From assembly GCF_008632455.1 (NCBI RefSeq), contig NZ_CP043929.1:4490006-4554005 (forward strand): a stretch of 64,000 bases of DNA. Reading direction: 5' to 3'. Every line of letters starts with the position of its first letter. The first letter of the stretch is position 1. Below the pieces are notes generated by a model, which did no database searches, was not told where the DNA came from, and saw only the letters and a list, made by a program, of their open reading frames with translations. This document shows positions 36,357 to 45,272 of the stretch, in pieces. The DNA is from Methylomonas rhizoryzae (GTDB lineage Bacteria > Pseudomonadota > Gammaproteobacteria > Methylococcales > Methylomonadaceae). The translations under genes and the position numbers were made by a program.

Positions 36357-37181
36357 TCAGTACCAGAAAAACTCGCCGGCTTCGCGTTTGCCGTGCAGCG
36401 TCATACCGAATGCGGCAAGCTCGTGCTGGCGCCAAGCATGAGCCTGACTCACCCGTTGATATTTGGCCCATTTGCGCTGCATCCAGCTTTGTTGCAACAA
36501 GCGATAGTTGTAGCGATTCCCGAGTCCTTGTTTAGCGGACAAGCCGCGTTCCTGCTTCATCGCGGTTTGGGTAATCGACCCGTAATGATGCAACCAGGAA
36601 GCGCCGCTAATCGCACACGGGATGCCGGCTTTATCCGCTTCGTGAAAGAACAGGGTATCTTCGTAGCCGAGCAGTTTCGGGACCGGTTGAAAATAGCCTA
36701 TCTGCTGCCAGACCGATTCGTGCACCGCCAAACAGACGGCGTGGCGACCGCCGCGGCGCAGAACGCTACCCATCTTTTTTGCAGCGGTTTCGGAGAACGC
36801 GTCGAAATCGTAATCCAAAGGCCCTTCAATCAAGGCTGGAGAAACCAGTTTCAATCCATTTTGTTCCGCGCTGGTAATCAAATTTTCCAACCATCCGGCA
36901 CTCACCAGCACATCGTTGTTCATGATGACCGACCATTCGGCTTGTAGGGCGAGAATCCCTTGATTCCACGCCGTACCGCAGCCTAAATTGGATCGGTTAT
37001 AGATATGCCCGCCCAGCGGCAGCGACTGCAGATAATCCCGGGTGGCGTCGCTGGAATCGTTGTCCACTACGACCAAACGGGACAGATCAAACCCATGTTT
37101 GAGCATGCTGTCTATACATTGGCGAGTGTAATCGACTTGGTTGTAACAAGCGAAGGTAACGGCGTACTTGGCTGGATTCAT
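36357..37181 (-). CDS. Family 2 glycosyltransferase
   Basis: This 274-aa protein starts YAVTFACYNQVDYTRQCIDSML, with VVDNDSSDATRDYL and the DxD-like NNDVLVS near residue 95. The open frame continues 85 codons upstream inside the ligase gene, but the ATG at 37181 overlaps the ligase TGA as ATGA (37178-37181) and matches GT2 starts. Expected to act on the LPS core or a linked glycan; the donor is unknown. Confidence 0.87.
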   Translation of the reverse strand: MNPAKYAVTFACYNQVDYTRQCIDSMLKHGFDLSRLVVVDNDSSDATRDYLQSLPLGGHIYNRSNLGCGTAWNQGILALQAEWSVIMNNDVLVSAGWLENLITSAEQNGLKLVSPALIEGPLDYDFDAFSETAAKKMGSVLRRGGRHAVCLAVHESVWQQIGYFQPVPKLLGYEDTLFFHEADKAGIPCAISGASWLHHYGSITQTAMKQERGLSAKQGLGNRYNYRLLQQSWMQRKWAKYQRVSQAHAWRQHELAAFGMTLHGKREAGEFFWY

Positions 37182-38464
37182 GATTTCAAATTTACGGAGG
37201 CGGATGACGAACGGATCAACAGTGCGCCGATAAAACAGCTCAACATCATCGCGTGAAAAGAAGCGGCAAACTTTAAATTGAAGACTTCGGTCGTCATACC
37301 GCTGACAAAGGTACAAAGCAAATAACCCAAGGCTAGCAGCCCCAATCGTTGGGTGATTTTGCAGTCGGCCCACAGTTGCTTGCCGAAATACACGGCCGGC
37401 ACCACAAACAACGCCAAACTGGACAACAAACCCCAAATGCCGGAACGCACCGCATTGGTAGCGATCTCGTTATGAAAGCCGGCGTTTAACGCAAATTCTT
37501 GGGTTTTTACCACGGCGTAACGGTTCAGTTCCGGATGGCCGATAAACGTTGCGAAACCACGGTCGCCGAAACCGCCGAAAGGATTTTGTTCCAGCAAAAA
37601 AGCGGCCATGCGGATAAACGATAAACGGGCGCCGACCGAGTTATGCCGGTTCGGCCCATCCCAGTGGTAGGTCATGATTTCCTCTATCGCCATGCCGGTA
37701 CGTTCTCGTAAAGTCGCTGACAGATAAAACACCGACAAGCTCAACAACACCGCCGCGGCAAACGCATACACGCGATAGCCGGCCAAACGGATGTTTAACC
37801 AAATTAACAACACTAGCGGTGCAGCGGCCCAACCGGTCCGGCTACTGGACAACACCGATAGATACAGGCCGACCGCGAAGCCGCAAAATTTGTAGAGTCG
37901 TACTATCCACCCATCTTTTTGGTACAAATCGATCGCTAACAGGCAAAACAAGCCCAAAGTGAGATTCAAACTGCCGAAGGTTAGAGGATCGACGAAATGG
38001 GTCGAGACGCGCGTTGTATCCCACCACAGATTCCACTTCAACGAAATCACCAAGCCGGTCAACAACAAGCCGCAAGGCACGACGTAAGCAAAAAATTTAA
38101 CGACGTCCGCCCGTAACTTGACCAGCGCCAGCAAAATCGGCACGCAAAGCAGAAAACGCGCCGGACTATCGTAGTAGCGGCCTATCCAGTCGTGGCGTAT
38201 CGCCTGACTCAGCGCAATCGCGAGCACCGGCATGCAAAACAGCACCGCAAAACCCAGCATCCAGCGGCGTTGACCGGGCGGCAAATCGAAGGGTCGATTC
38301 CGCTGAGCAACCACGATCCACAACCCCAATACCGCGCTCAAAACCAGTATGACGCCGGACCAGCCGGACTTGGTCAAAACCAACAAAGGTAAAACAGCCA
38401 AGCAGGCTTGAAGTGCATCGCCCGGCGATGCCAGAGGTCTTAGCCCCAGCAAGATTTGCGGCAT
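37178..38464 (-). CDS. O-antigen ligase/polymerase-family membrane protein (WaaL/Wzy_C-like)
   Basis: This 428-aa protein has about ten to twelve membrane helices and one larger periplasmic loop (around residues 270-330) containing DGPNRHNSVGARLSFIRM and NPFGGFGDRGF, the layout of the Wzy_C/ligase superfamily. It probably joins polysaccharide from the undecaprenyl carrier to lipid A-core, which would link the Wzm/Wzt product at 19-33 kb to LPS. Ligase and polymerase cannot be told apart reliably from sequence; the adjacent core transferases favour ligase. Confidence 0.85.
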   Translation of the reverse strand: MPQILLGLRPLASPGDALQACLAVLPLLVLTKSGWSGVILVLSAVLGLWIVVAQRNRPFDLPPGQRRWMLGFAVLFCMPVLAIALSQAIRHDWIGRYYDSPARFLLCVPILLALVKLRADVVKFFAYVVPCGLLLTGLVISLKWNLWWDTTRVSTHFVDPLTFGSLNLTLGLFCLLAIDLYQKDGWIVRLYKFCGFAVGLYLSVLSSSRTGWAAAPLVLLIWLNIRLAGYRVYAFAAAVLLSLSVFYLSATLRERTGMAIEEIMTYHWDGPNRHNSVGARLSFIRMAAFLLEQNPFGGFGDRGFATFIGHPELNRYAVVKTQEFALNAGFHNEIATNAVRSGIWGLLSSLALFVVPAVYFGKQLWADCKITQRLGLLALGYLLCTFVSGMTTEVFNLKFAASFHAMMLSCFIGALLIRSSSASVNLKS

Positions 38465-38604
38465 TATGGGTGCTCTTTGATTGGTTTCGATGATCTGCCG
38501 GTTATTTTCGGCGACCGGGAAGCAACCGCAGCGGCGCCGAACAAATTATTCATATTAAACGCTTAATCTATACATAGCATAAACCAAGCTAAACCCATCC
38601 GGCG

Positions 38605-39729
38605 TTAAGAATAGTAAGCAACTGGGTTTTCCCGGCTTGACTTTGCCTGCGAAATAAATTCGTCGACCGCCCGTATCACGGTTTGAACCGGCAAATCGTC
38701 CAAACATTCGCTATGACTGTTTCTATGCCGCTCGCAGCCCTCCAATTGGCAAGGCAGGCACTCCTTATCCGTGTGACCTTGAATCAAATAAACGTTACCT
38801 ACTCGCCGGGAGCCACGGGCGGCAAACGGCGCTTGTACATTCTCATAACCAACCGGCCACGGCGCCCATTTGCGTGGGTCGGTAGGGCCGAACAAGGCTA
38901 TCGTCGGCGTACCGGTCGCCGCCGCCATATGGGTGATGCCGGTATCCGGGCCGACAAACAGAGCCGCGCCGCCAATCAGATCGGCTAATTGCGCTAACGA
39001 CAACCGGCCACTCACATCGATAGGCACTGCCGCCGCGTCAGCCACGATTTCGTTCAGTACCTGCCGCTCCGCAGGATGTCCGCTGCCGGACAACACCACC
39101 TGTAAGCCGCTCTTGGTCAAGTAGTCGATCAATGCCCGCCAGCCGGCGCTATGCCATTGTTTATAGCGCCATTGCGGCATAATGTGCAGCACGGCATAGG
39201 GCTTGAGCGGCTCAACCGGCGGCTTCTGGTCCGAACAAGGCGGCGTCAGCCGATAACACGGCTCAACGCCCAATACCTCGCAAAACCGCAGGTTCTCCAA
39301 TAGCGGATGCCGATAATCCCGGGGGAAAACCAGAGCATCGGAAAATAACAGCTTTTTCCACCAGGCTTTGCCTAGCGCTTCCGGCACGAAACCTAAACTA
39401 CGCTTACCCGCTATGATTGCGCACAAGGCCGGCCTATCGCCGTCTTGCGCGGCAATCGCCCAATCGTAGCGCCGATATAACCCAGCCAAAAACCGCAAAA
39501 ACGTCCATAGTTTAGGTTTGACCGGCATTTCGACGATCTGCGCAACGGCCGGATTGCCCGCCAACATCCCGGCGTTGGCCGCCGGCAACAGCACGTCGAT
39601 GGCCGCCTGCGGATAAGCTTGATGCAAGGCATTGAGCAAGGGAGTCGTCAACAAGGTATCGCCCAAATAGCGCAGGGTTATCACTAAAATGCGCTTAGGC
39701 TGTATATTGGCGGGTTTGGCTTTCGGCAT
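38605..39729 (-). CDS. Family 9 glycosyltransferase (heptosyltransferase-like)
   Basis: This protein of about 374 aa starts KRILVITLRYLGDTLLTTPLL, followed by two Rossmann-like domains and FVGPDTGITHMAAATGTPTIALFGPTDPRKWAPW, the donor-site hallmark of WaaC/WaaF/WaaQ-type enzymes. It would add heptose or a related sugar to the LPS core. The start ATG at 39729 is chosen over an upstream frame start because it aligns with the family. It is divergent from msbA with only 48 bases between the start codons. Confidence 0.88.
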   Translation of the reverse strand: MPKAKPANIQPKRILVITLRYLGDTLLTTPLLNALHQAYPQAAIDVLLPAANAGMLAGNPAVAQIVEMPVKPKLWTFLRFLAGLYRRYDWAIAAQDGDRPALCAIIAGKRSLGFVPEALGKAWWKKLLFSDALVFPRDYRHPLLENLRFCEVLGVEPCYRLTPPCSDQKPPVEPLKPYAVLHIMPQWRYKQWHSAGWRALIDYLTKSGLQVVLSGSGHPAERQVLNEIVADAAAVPIDVSGRLSLAQLADLIGGAALFVGPDTGITHMAAATGTPTIALFGPTDPRKWAPWPVGYENVQAPFAARGSRRVGNVYLIQGHTDKECLPCQLEGCERHRNSHSECLDDLPVQTVIRAVDEFISQAKSSRENPVAYYS

Positions 39730-39777
39730 AGCAATCGTCTCGCGCCGTAGTGCGCGGCAAAATTCAGAGGTTAAGTC

Positions 39778-41580
39778 TTGGACAGCACACAAACTCACAA
39801 AAACCGGCCAAGCGACGGGCAAGTATACAAGCGACTACTGCGCTATGTTTGGCCTTATTGGCGCATGTTCTTGGTCAGCGCGCTCGGCTTCGCCGTTTAC
39901 GCCGCCACCGAACCGGCGGTGGTAATGATCATCCAACGCATCATCGACAGCCTCAGCAGCCCGAACCGCGCCGACTTGCAATTCCTGCCGCTATTGTTTA
40001 TCGGCTTGTTTTTGGTGCGCGGCACCGGCGCGTTTTTAGGCAACTATTATTTGGCGCGCATCTCCGGCAACGTCATCCACCAACTGCGCTGCGATATTTT
40101 CAATCATTACACCCAACTGCCGGTGCAGTATTTCGACAGCCACAACAGCGGTTACATGATTTCCAGGATAACCAACAATGTCGGCGAGGTAACCCGGGCC
40201 ACTTCGGATTCGATCCGCTCCTACATCCGGGAAGGCTTGACCGCGTTGGGCCTGCTGGCTTATTTGGCCTATACCAATTGGCGCCTGGCTTTGGTATTTT
40301 TGCTGATCGCACCGGTGGTGATCACCATGGTGCGCTATGTCGGCAAACGACTGAAGCGTTTAAGCCGCAATATGCAAGAAACCGTCGGCGATTTGACCCA
40401 CATCACTTCGGAGATGGTCACCGGCAACCGCATCGTCAAAAGCTTCGGCGGCGAAGCCTACGAACGCCGGCGCTTCGAGGACGCCAGCCTGGAAAATCGC
40501 AAGCAATACCGCAAGTTGATCATGACGGTGTCGCTGAACAATCCGTTGATGCAACTGCTAATTTCCTTCGCATTGGCCGGCATGATGTTTTTGGCCCTGG
40601 TGATCATGCAACACTCCAGTCCGGGCGAATTCGTCGGCTTTTTCACCGCTGCGTTTTTGCTGCCCAAGCCCATACGCCAACTGAGCGACGCCAACGCCGA
40701 AATCCTGCGCGGCATCGCGGCAGCGGAATCGCTGTTCGAAGTACTGGATCAACCTTTAGAAACCGACCAGGGCGACTTCGTGACGCCGCGCAGTCAAGGC
40801 CGTATCGAATTCAAGCACCTGAGCTTCACCTACCCGGGCAGCGAAACGCCGGCCTTGCAGGACATCAACTTGAGCATAGAACCCGGACAAACCGTCGCCT
40901 TGGTCGGCGCTTCCGGCGGCGGTAAAAGTACCCTTATCAACCTGTTGCCGCGTTTTTACGACTACAGCGAAGGCGAAATTCTGATCGACGGCGTGGATCT
41001 CAAACGCTACCGGCTGGACAGCCTGCGCCAACAAATCGCCTTGGTGACCCAGCACGTCACCTTGTTCAATACTACGGTGGCGAACAATATCGCCTATGGC
41101 ACCCTGGAACAGGCTAGCCCCGAGCAAATTCGGCAAGCTGCAGTCGACGCCTATGCCGGCAATTTCATCGACAAAATGCCGGCCGGCATGGAAACCGAAA
41201 TCGGCGAAAACGGCGTCAAACTATCCGGCGGCCAGCGTCAACGCTTAGCATTGGCTAGAGCTTTGCTAAAAGATGCACCGATACTGATTCTGGACGAAGC
41301 CACGTCCGCGCTGGATACCGAATCGGAACGCTACATCCAGGCGGCGCTAAAACGGGTCATGCAGGGCCGCACCACACTGGTGGTGGCGCATCGCTTATCG
41401 ACCATAGAAAACGCCGATGTCATTTTAGTCATGGAAAAAGGCCGTATCGTCGAACGGGGCAGCCACCGCGAGCTATTAGCCCGCAACGGCGTGTATGCGA
41501 AATTGCATAGCATGCAATTCAAAGAAATGCCCGTACAAACCGACCATCAGACGGCCCCCACGACAAAGCCCGATTCGTAA
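39778..41580 (+). CDS. msbA: Lipid A-core flippase MsbA-type ABC transporter
   Basis: This 600-aa half-transporter has an N-terminal six-helix domain (residues about 20-320) and a C-terminal ATPase with Walker A GASGGGKST, signature LSGGQRQRLALARALL and Walker B ILDEATSALD. It flips lipid A-core across the inner membrane. The TTG start at 39778 has AGAGG seven bases upstream, and the next ATG (residue 30) would remove the segment before the first helix, so TTG is favoured. Its position beside LPS core transferases supports MsbA over a drug exporter. Confidence 0.92.
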   Translation: MDSTQTHKNRPSDGQVYKRLLRYVWPYWRMFLVSALGFAVYAATEPAVVMIIQRIIDSLSSPNRADLQFLPLLFIGLFLVRGTGAFLGNYYLARISGNVIHQLRCDIFNHYTQLPVQYFDSHNSGYMISRITNNVGEVTRATSDSIRSYIREGLTALGLLAYLAYTNWRLALVFLLIAPVVITMVRYVGKRLKRLSRNMQETVGDLTHITSEMVTGNRIVKSFGGEAYERRRFEDASLENRKQYRKLIMTVSLNNPLMQLLISFALAGMMFLALVIMQHSSPGEFVGFFTAAFLLPKPIRQLSDANAEILRGIAAAESLFEVLDQPLETDQGDFVTPRSQGRIEFKHLSFTYPGSETPALQDINLSIEPGQTVALVGASGGGKSTLINLLPRFYDYSEGEILIDGVDLKRYRLDSLRQQIALVTQHVTLFNTTVANNIAYGTLEQASPEQIRQAAVDAYAGNFIDKMPAGMETEIGENGVKLSGGQRQRLALARALLKDAPILILDEATSALDTESERYIQAALKRVMQGRTTLVVAHRLSTIENADVILVMEKGRIVERGSHRELLARNGVYAKLHSMQFKEMPVQTDHQTAPTTKPDS

Positions 41581-41606
41581 CTAGCCGAAATTCGCCCGTA
41601 TTCGCC

Positions 41607-42089
41607 ATGGAACACCAACCCTTCGCACCGCCTTGCCCGGAAAACGGTTTCCATTCCCGCCAAGTCGAACTGCTGCTGAGCAGTTACCTCCGCTTGCTGG
41701 GCCAACCGCTACTGCCCCCGCATCCGGTTAACAATCCGGCGCAACAGATTTTTGAAGCCAAGCGGGTAGTGTTGTCGCACGATACGGCGGCCGATCCTGT
41801 GTTCAATTACGCCAATCGCGCGGCACTGACCTTGTTCGAAACCCGCTGGCAGGACCTTATCGGCATGCCGTCGCGCTTTTCCGCGGAACCGGTCGCACGC
41901 GAAGAACGCGAACGCTTGCTGGCAGAAGTCGGCGCTAAAGGCTACATCGACCATTACAGCGGTGTGCGCATTGCCAAAACCGGCAAACGTTTTTTGATCC
42001 GCAACGCGGTAGTGTGGAATCTGTACGATGAAAACCAAACCTATCGGGGCCAAGCCGCCTGTTTCGCCGAGTGGACGCCGTTGGACTGA
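41607..42089 (+). CDS. MEKHLA-domain protein
   Basis: This 160-aa protein is built almost wholly of one PAS-like MEKHLA domain: FNYANRAALTLFETRWQDLIGMPSRFSAEP (residues about 70-99) and IRNAVVWNLYDENQTYRGQAACFAEW at the end. Stand-alone bacterial versions exist, and their ligand and role are unknown. It follows msbA by 26 bases on the same strand and converges with the phosphopantetheinyl transferase gene, whose stop is 3 bases away. Confidence 0.85.
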   Translation: MEHQPFAPPCPENGFHSRQVELLLSSYLRLLGQPLLPPHPVNNPAQQIFEAKRVVLSHDTAADPVFNYANRAALTLFETRWQDLIGMPSRFSAEPVAREERERLLAEVGAKGYIDHYSGVRIAKTGKRFLIRNAVVWNLYDENQTYRGQAACFAEWTPLD

Positions 42090-42092
42090 GGG

Positions 42093-42800
42093 TTAGGCGG
42101 TTAGCCCGCCATCCGGCGCCGGCAAAGACTTTATAGACAGCTTAAAATCGGCGTTGGCCACCGCAAGCGCAGCGTAGTGATCAACCCCCACGTCCAATTC
42201 GACTATGCGCCAAGCGTCGCGGTCGCCGCAGCCCGGCGGCAGCGCCGTTATTTGGCCATGCTCGGCCGGGTCGAATTCGCAGTTTTCCAACCCGAACCCA
42301 ATACCCCGGCCTATCGCCTTGACATAAGCTTCCTTCTTGGTCCACAAGCGGTAAAAGCTTGCGCTGTGTTCGGCGGCCGGCAAGGCTTGCCAATGCGCGT
42401 ATTCGGCCGGGGAAAAGCAGCGTTGCGCCAAGCACGTCAAATTAGCGCGCGGTTTCACCGCTTCGATGTCGATGCCGACTTCGGAGACATCAGTCACGGC
42501 GATCGACAGCATCTCACCGGTATGCGAAATATTGAAAAACAGCGAGCCACAGGCCAGACTCGGCTTGCCGTAGGGACCTAGGGTAAATCGCAGGCCGTGC
42601 GCGGAGCAGCCTAAATAATCAGCCAAGGTTTGCCTAAGGTAAAAACGGCTTGCCGCATAGCGATCCCTCACGCGATTCAATTTGAACGATTCGGCTTTGG
42701 CCCGTTCTTCCGCCGACAACATGCCGTAACAGCCGGCTAGCGCCGGACGGTCAAGCGCCAAACTTCCAATCCAGACATCGACGAACGCCGCTCTAATCAC
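42093..42800 (-). CDS. 4'-phosphopantetheinyl transferase, Sfp type
   Basis: This 235-aa protein transfers phosphopantetheine from CoA to carrier proteins. Motifs are FTLGPYGKPSL, NISHTGEMLSIAV, VGIDIEAVKP (magnesium-binding Asp/Glu) and FYRLWTKKEAYVKAIGRG. The length and order match Sfp/Gsp/HetI-type enzymes rather than AcpS. It stands alone and divergent from ilvI; no carrier-protein gene is nearby, so its target (fatty acid, polyketide or peptide synthase) is not shown. Confidence 0.9.
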   Translation of the reverse strand: MIRAAFVDVWIGSLALDRPALAGCYGMLSAEERAKAESFKLNRVRDRYAASRFYLRQTLADYLGCSAHGLRFTLGPYGKPSLACGSLFFNISHTGEMLSIAVTDVSEVGIDIEAVKPRANLTCLAQRCFSPAEYAHWQALPAAEHSASFYRLWTKKEAYVKAIGRGIGFGLENCEFDPAEHGQITALPPGCGDRDAWRIVELDVGVDHYAALAVANADFKLSIKSLPAPDGGLTA

Positions 42801-42866
42801 CCGACCGCCTCGGCCTTTCGGAAATCCGGTTTTCCGCGTAAAAACTGTGCAAATGCTTGGTTTTCC

Positions 42867-42895
42867 TTGACGAAACGCGATAAAGAAAGTAGTTT
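42867..42895 (+). promoter_or_regulatory. Candidate sigma-70 promoter of the ilv operon
   Basis: TTGACG (42867-42872), a 17-base spacer and TAGTTT (42890-42895) lie 60 bases upstream of ilvI. The -35 box is good and the -10 box moderate. I see no leader-peptide attenuator in the short 5' region. Confidence 0.45.
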
Positions 42896-42955
42896 ACACA
42901 ACCTTTTTCCGTAAATCGCATTTTCAAAATTGCTTGGTATTTTGAGGACATAAAA

Positions 42956-44692
42956 TTGGAACTCAGCGGCGGACAAATTCTGGTCCAAAGTCTTAAAGAC
43001 GAAGGCGTCGAATATATTTTCGGTTACCCCGGCGGGGCCGTGTTACACATCTACGATGCCATTTTCCATCAAGACGACGTAAAACACATCCTGGTTCGGC
43101 ACGAACAAGGCGCCACCCATTCGGCCGACGCCTACGCGCGCGCAACCGGCAAACCCGGCGTGGTGCTGGTGACTTCCGGCCCCGGCGCCACCAACGCGGT
43201 GACCGGCATTGCCACCGCCTATTTGGATTCGATTCCTATGGTGATCATTTCCGGTCAGGTACCTTCGCCCGTGATCGGCAGCGATGCCTTCCAGGAAGTG
43301 GATACGGTCGGCATCACCCGCCCCTGCGTCAAGCACAATTTTTTGGTCAAGGACGTCAACGACATTGCCGAGACCGTCAAAAAAGCTTTTTACCTGGCGA
43401 CTACCGGCCGGCCGGGCCCGGTTTTGGTCGACATTCCCAAAGACATTACCGATCCGAACATAAAAGTTCCTTATAAATACCCGAAAAAAGTCAGCATGCG
43501 CTCCTACAACCCGGTGATTGTCGGGCACAAGGGGCAAATCAAGCGCGCGGTAGAATTGCTGCTGTCGGCGCAACGGCCGGTGATTTATTCGGGCGGCGGC
43601 GTAATTTTGGGTGAAGGCCACAAAGAATTGACCGAGATGACCCGAATGCTGGGTTACCCGATCACCAATACTTTGATGGGCTTAGGCGCCTACCCGGCCA
43701 CCGATAAACAGTTTTTAGGCATGCTGGGCATGCACGGCACTTACGAAGCCAATATGGCGATGCACGAAGCCGACGTCATATTGGCGGTAGGCGCGCGTTT
43801 CGACGACCGGGTAACCGGCAAAATCGCCGAATTCTGCCCGTATGCCAAGATCATCCATATCGACGTCGATCCGTCCTCCATCTCCAAAACCGTGCGGGTC
43901 GACATCCCCATCGTCGGCGAAGTCAAGCCGGTGTTGGAACAAATGATCGAGTTGATTAAGGACAGCAAACATAAGCCGGCCAAATCCTCGCTGGACGCCT
44001 GGTGGCAGTTGATCGAAAGCTGGCGCGAGGTCAAATGCTTGGAATACGATCGCGGCAGCATGTTCATCAAACCGCAATTCGTCATTGAGCAGCTGTACGA
44101 AATAACCGGAGGCGACGCCTACGTCACCTCCGACGTCGGTCAACATCAAATGTACGTGGCACAATACTACAAATTCGACAAACCACGTCGCTGGATCAAT
44201 TCGGGCGGACTGGGAACGATGGGCTTCGGTTTGCCCGCCGCTATCGGCGTCAAGCTGGCGTTCCCGGAAGCCGACGTCGCCTGCGTCACCGGCGAAGCCA
44301 GCATCCAAATGTGCATACAGGAACTTTCCACCGCATTGCAGTACCACACCCCGGTTAAAATTGTCAATCTGAACAACCGTTACATGGGCATGGTGCGGCA
44401 GTGGCAGGAATTTTCCTACCAAAGCCGCTATTCGCAATCCTATATGGACACCATTCCGGAATTCGTCAAACTGGCGGAAGCGTACGGCCACGTCGGCATG
44501 CGCATCGAAAAACCGGCCGACGTACGTCCGGCCTTGCAAGAAGCCTTCGCAATGAAAGACCGCACCGTATTCCTGGATTTCATCACCGACCGGACCGAAA
44601 ACGTCTATCCGATGATAGAAGCCGGCAAAGCCCACCACGATATGAAACTGCGTGTCGCCCCGGGCACACCGCTGGACAGGGAGTTATCGTAA
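42956..44692 (+). CDS. ilvI: Acetolactate synthase large (catalytic) subunit
   Basis: This 578-aa thiamin-diphosphate enzyme condenses pyruvate to acetolactate or acetohydroxybutyrate, the first common step to valine, leucine and isoleucine. It has VEYIFGYPGGAVLHIYDA, the ThDP Glu in LVRHEQGATH, and the C-terminal GEASIQM...NNRYMGMV cofactor region. The start is TTG with GAGGA about 8 bases upstream; no suitable ATG precedes the conserved N-terminus. Its regulatory subunit gene follows directly. Confidence 0.95.
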   Translation: MELSGGQILVQSLKDEGVEYIFGYPGGAVLHIYDAIFHQDDVKHILVRHEQGATHSADAYARATGKPGVVLVTSGPGATNAVTGIATAYLDSIPMVIISGQVPSPVIGSDAFQEVDTVGITRPCVKHNFLVKDVNDIAETVKKAFYLATTGRPGPVLVDIPKDITDPNIKVPYKYPKKVSMRSYNPVIVGHKGQIKRAVELLLSAQRPVIYSGGGVILGEGHKELTEMTRMLGYPITNTLMGLGAYPATDKQFLGMLGMHGTYEANMAMHEADVILAVGARFDDRVTGKIAEFCPYAKIIHIDVDPSSISKTVRVDIPIVGEVKPVLEQMIELIKDSKHKPAKSSLDAWWQLIESWREVKCLEYDRGSMFIKPQFVIEQLYEITGGDAYVTSDVGQHQMYVAQYYKFDKPRRWINSGGLGTMGFGLPAAIGVKLAFPEADVACVTGEASIQMCIQELSTALQYHTPVKIVNLNNRYMGMVRQWQEFSYQSRYSQSYMDTIPEFVKLAEAYGHVGMRIEKPADVRPALQEAFAMKDRTVFLDFITDRTENVYPMIEAGKAHHDMKLRVAPGTPLDRELS

Positions 44693-45184
44693 ATGAGACA
44701 TATCATCTCGATTTTGATCGAAAACGAATCGGGCGCTTTATCGCGCGTATCCGGTTTGTTCTCGGCCCGCGGTTACAACATCGAATCGCTAACCGTCGCC
44801 GCTACCGAAGACCCCAGCCTGTCGCGCATGACCCTGGTGACCCGCGGCAACGACGAGATCATCGAACAAATCACCAAACAACTGAATAAACTGATCGATG
44901 TCGTCAAGCTTATCGATTTGGCCGACGCACCGCATATCGAACGCGAACTGATGCTGGTCAAAATTAAAACCACGCCGGAAACCCGCACGGAGATCAAAAA
45001 CATGGCCGACATTTTCCGCGGTCAGATTATCGATGTCACCCCGAGCAGTTACGTGGTGGAAATGACCGGCCCTTCCAATAAATTGGACGCCTTTATTCAA
45101 GCTTTCGAGGAAGGCTGCATCATCGAAGTGGTGCGCTCCGGCCCGACCGGCATTTCCCGCGGCGAAAAAGGTTTACATCTATAA
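44693..45184 (+). CDS. ilvH: Acetolactate synthase small (regulatory) subunit
   Basis: This 163-aa protein binds the large subunit, activates it and confers valine feedback. An N-terminal ACT domain (ISILIENESGALSRVSGLFSARGYNIESL) and a C-terminal ALS regulatory domain are seen. Length equals E. coli IlvH. The ATG follows the ilvI stop without a gap. Confidence 0.95.
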   Translation: MRHIISILIENESGALSRVSGLFSARGYNIESLTVAATEDPSLSRMTLVTRGNDEIIEQITKQLNKLIDVVKLIDLADAPHIERELMLVKIKTTPETRTEIKNMADIFRGQIIDVTPSSYVVEMTGPSNKLDAFIQAFEEGCIIEVVRSGPTGISRGEKGLHL

Positions 45185-45200
45185 CTCATAGAGACGTAGC

Positions 45201-45228
45201 GCGGCCGGACTGTAAAATTCCCGGCCGC
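45201..45228 (+). promoter_or_regulatory. Perfect GC hairpin in the ilvH-ilvC gap
   Basis: GCGGCCGG (45201-45208) pairs perfectly with CCGGCCGC (45221-45228) over a 12-base AT-rich loop. There is no T-run after it, so it may be a processing or stabilising element or a partial attenuator between ilvH and ilvC. The role is inferred. Confidence 0.4.
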
Positions 45229-45272
45229 AAGCTCGCCAAACTTCACCAACCCAAACAAAAACGAGAACATCT

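Noticed and set aside
39750..40925. 391-codon plus-strand frame overlapping msbA
   Set aside because: Shifted frame inside msbA, rich in His, Arg, Pro and Gln with no domain; msbA itself has all ABC motifs.
42797..42988. 63-codon minus-strand frame before ilvI
   Set aside because: Covers the ilv promoter and the ilvI start on the opposite strand; no supporting signals.
43715..44638. 307-codon minus-strand frame opposite ilvI
   Set aside because: Antisense shadow of ilvI; residue content rich in His, Asp and Phe without any motif.
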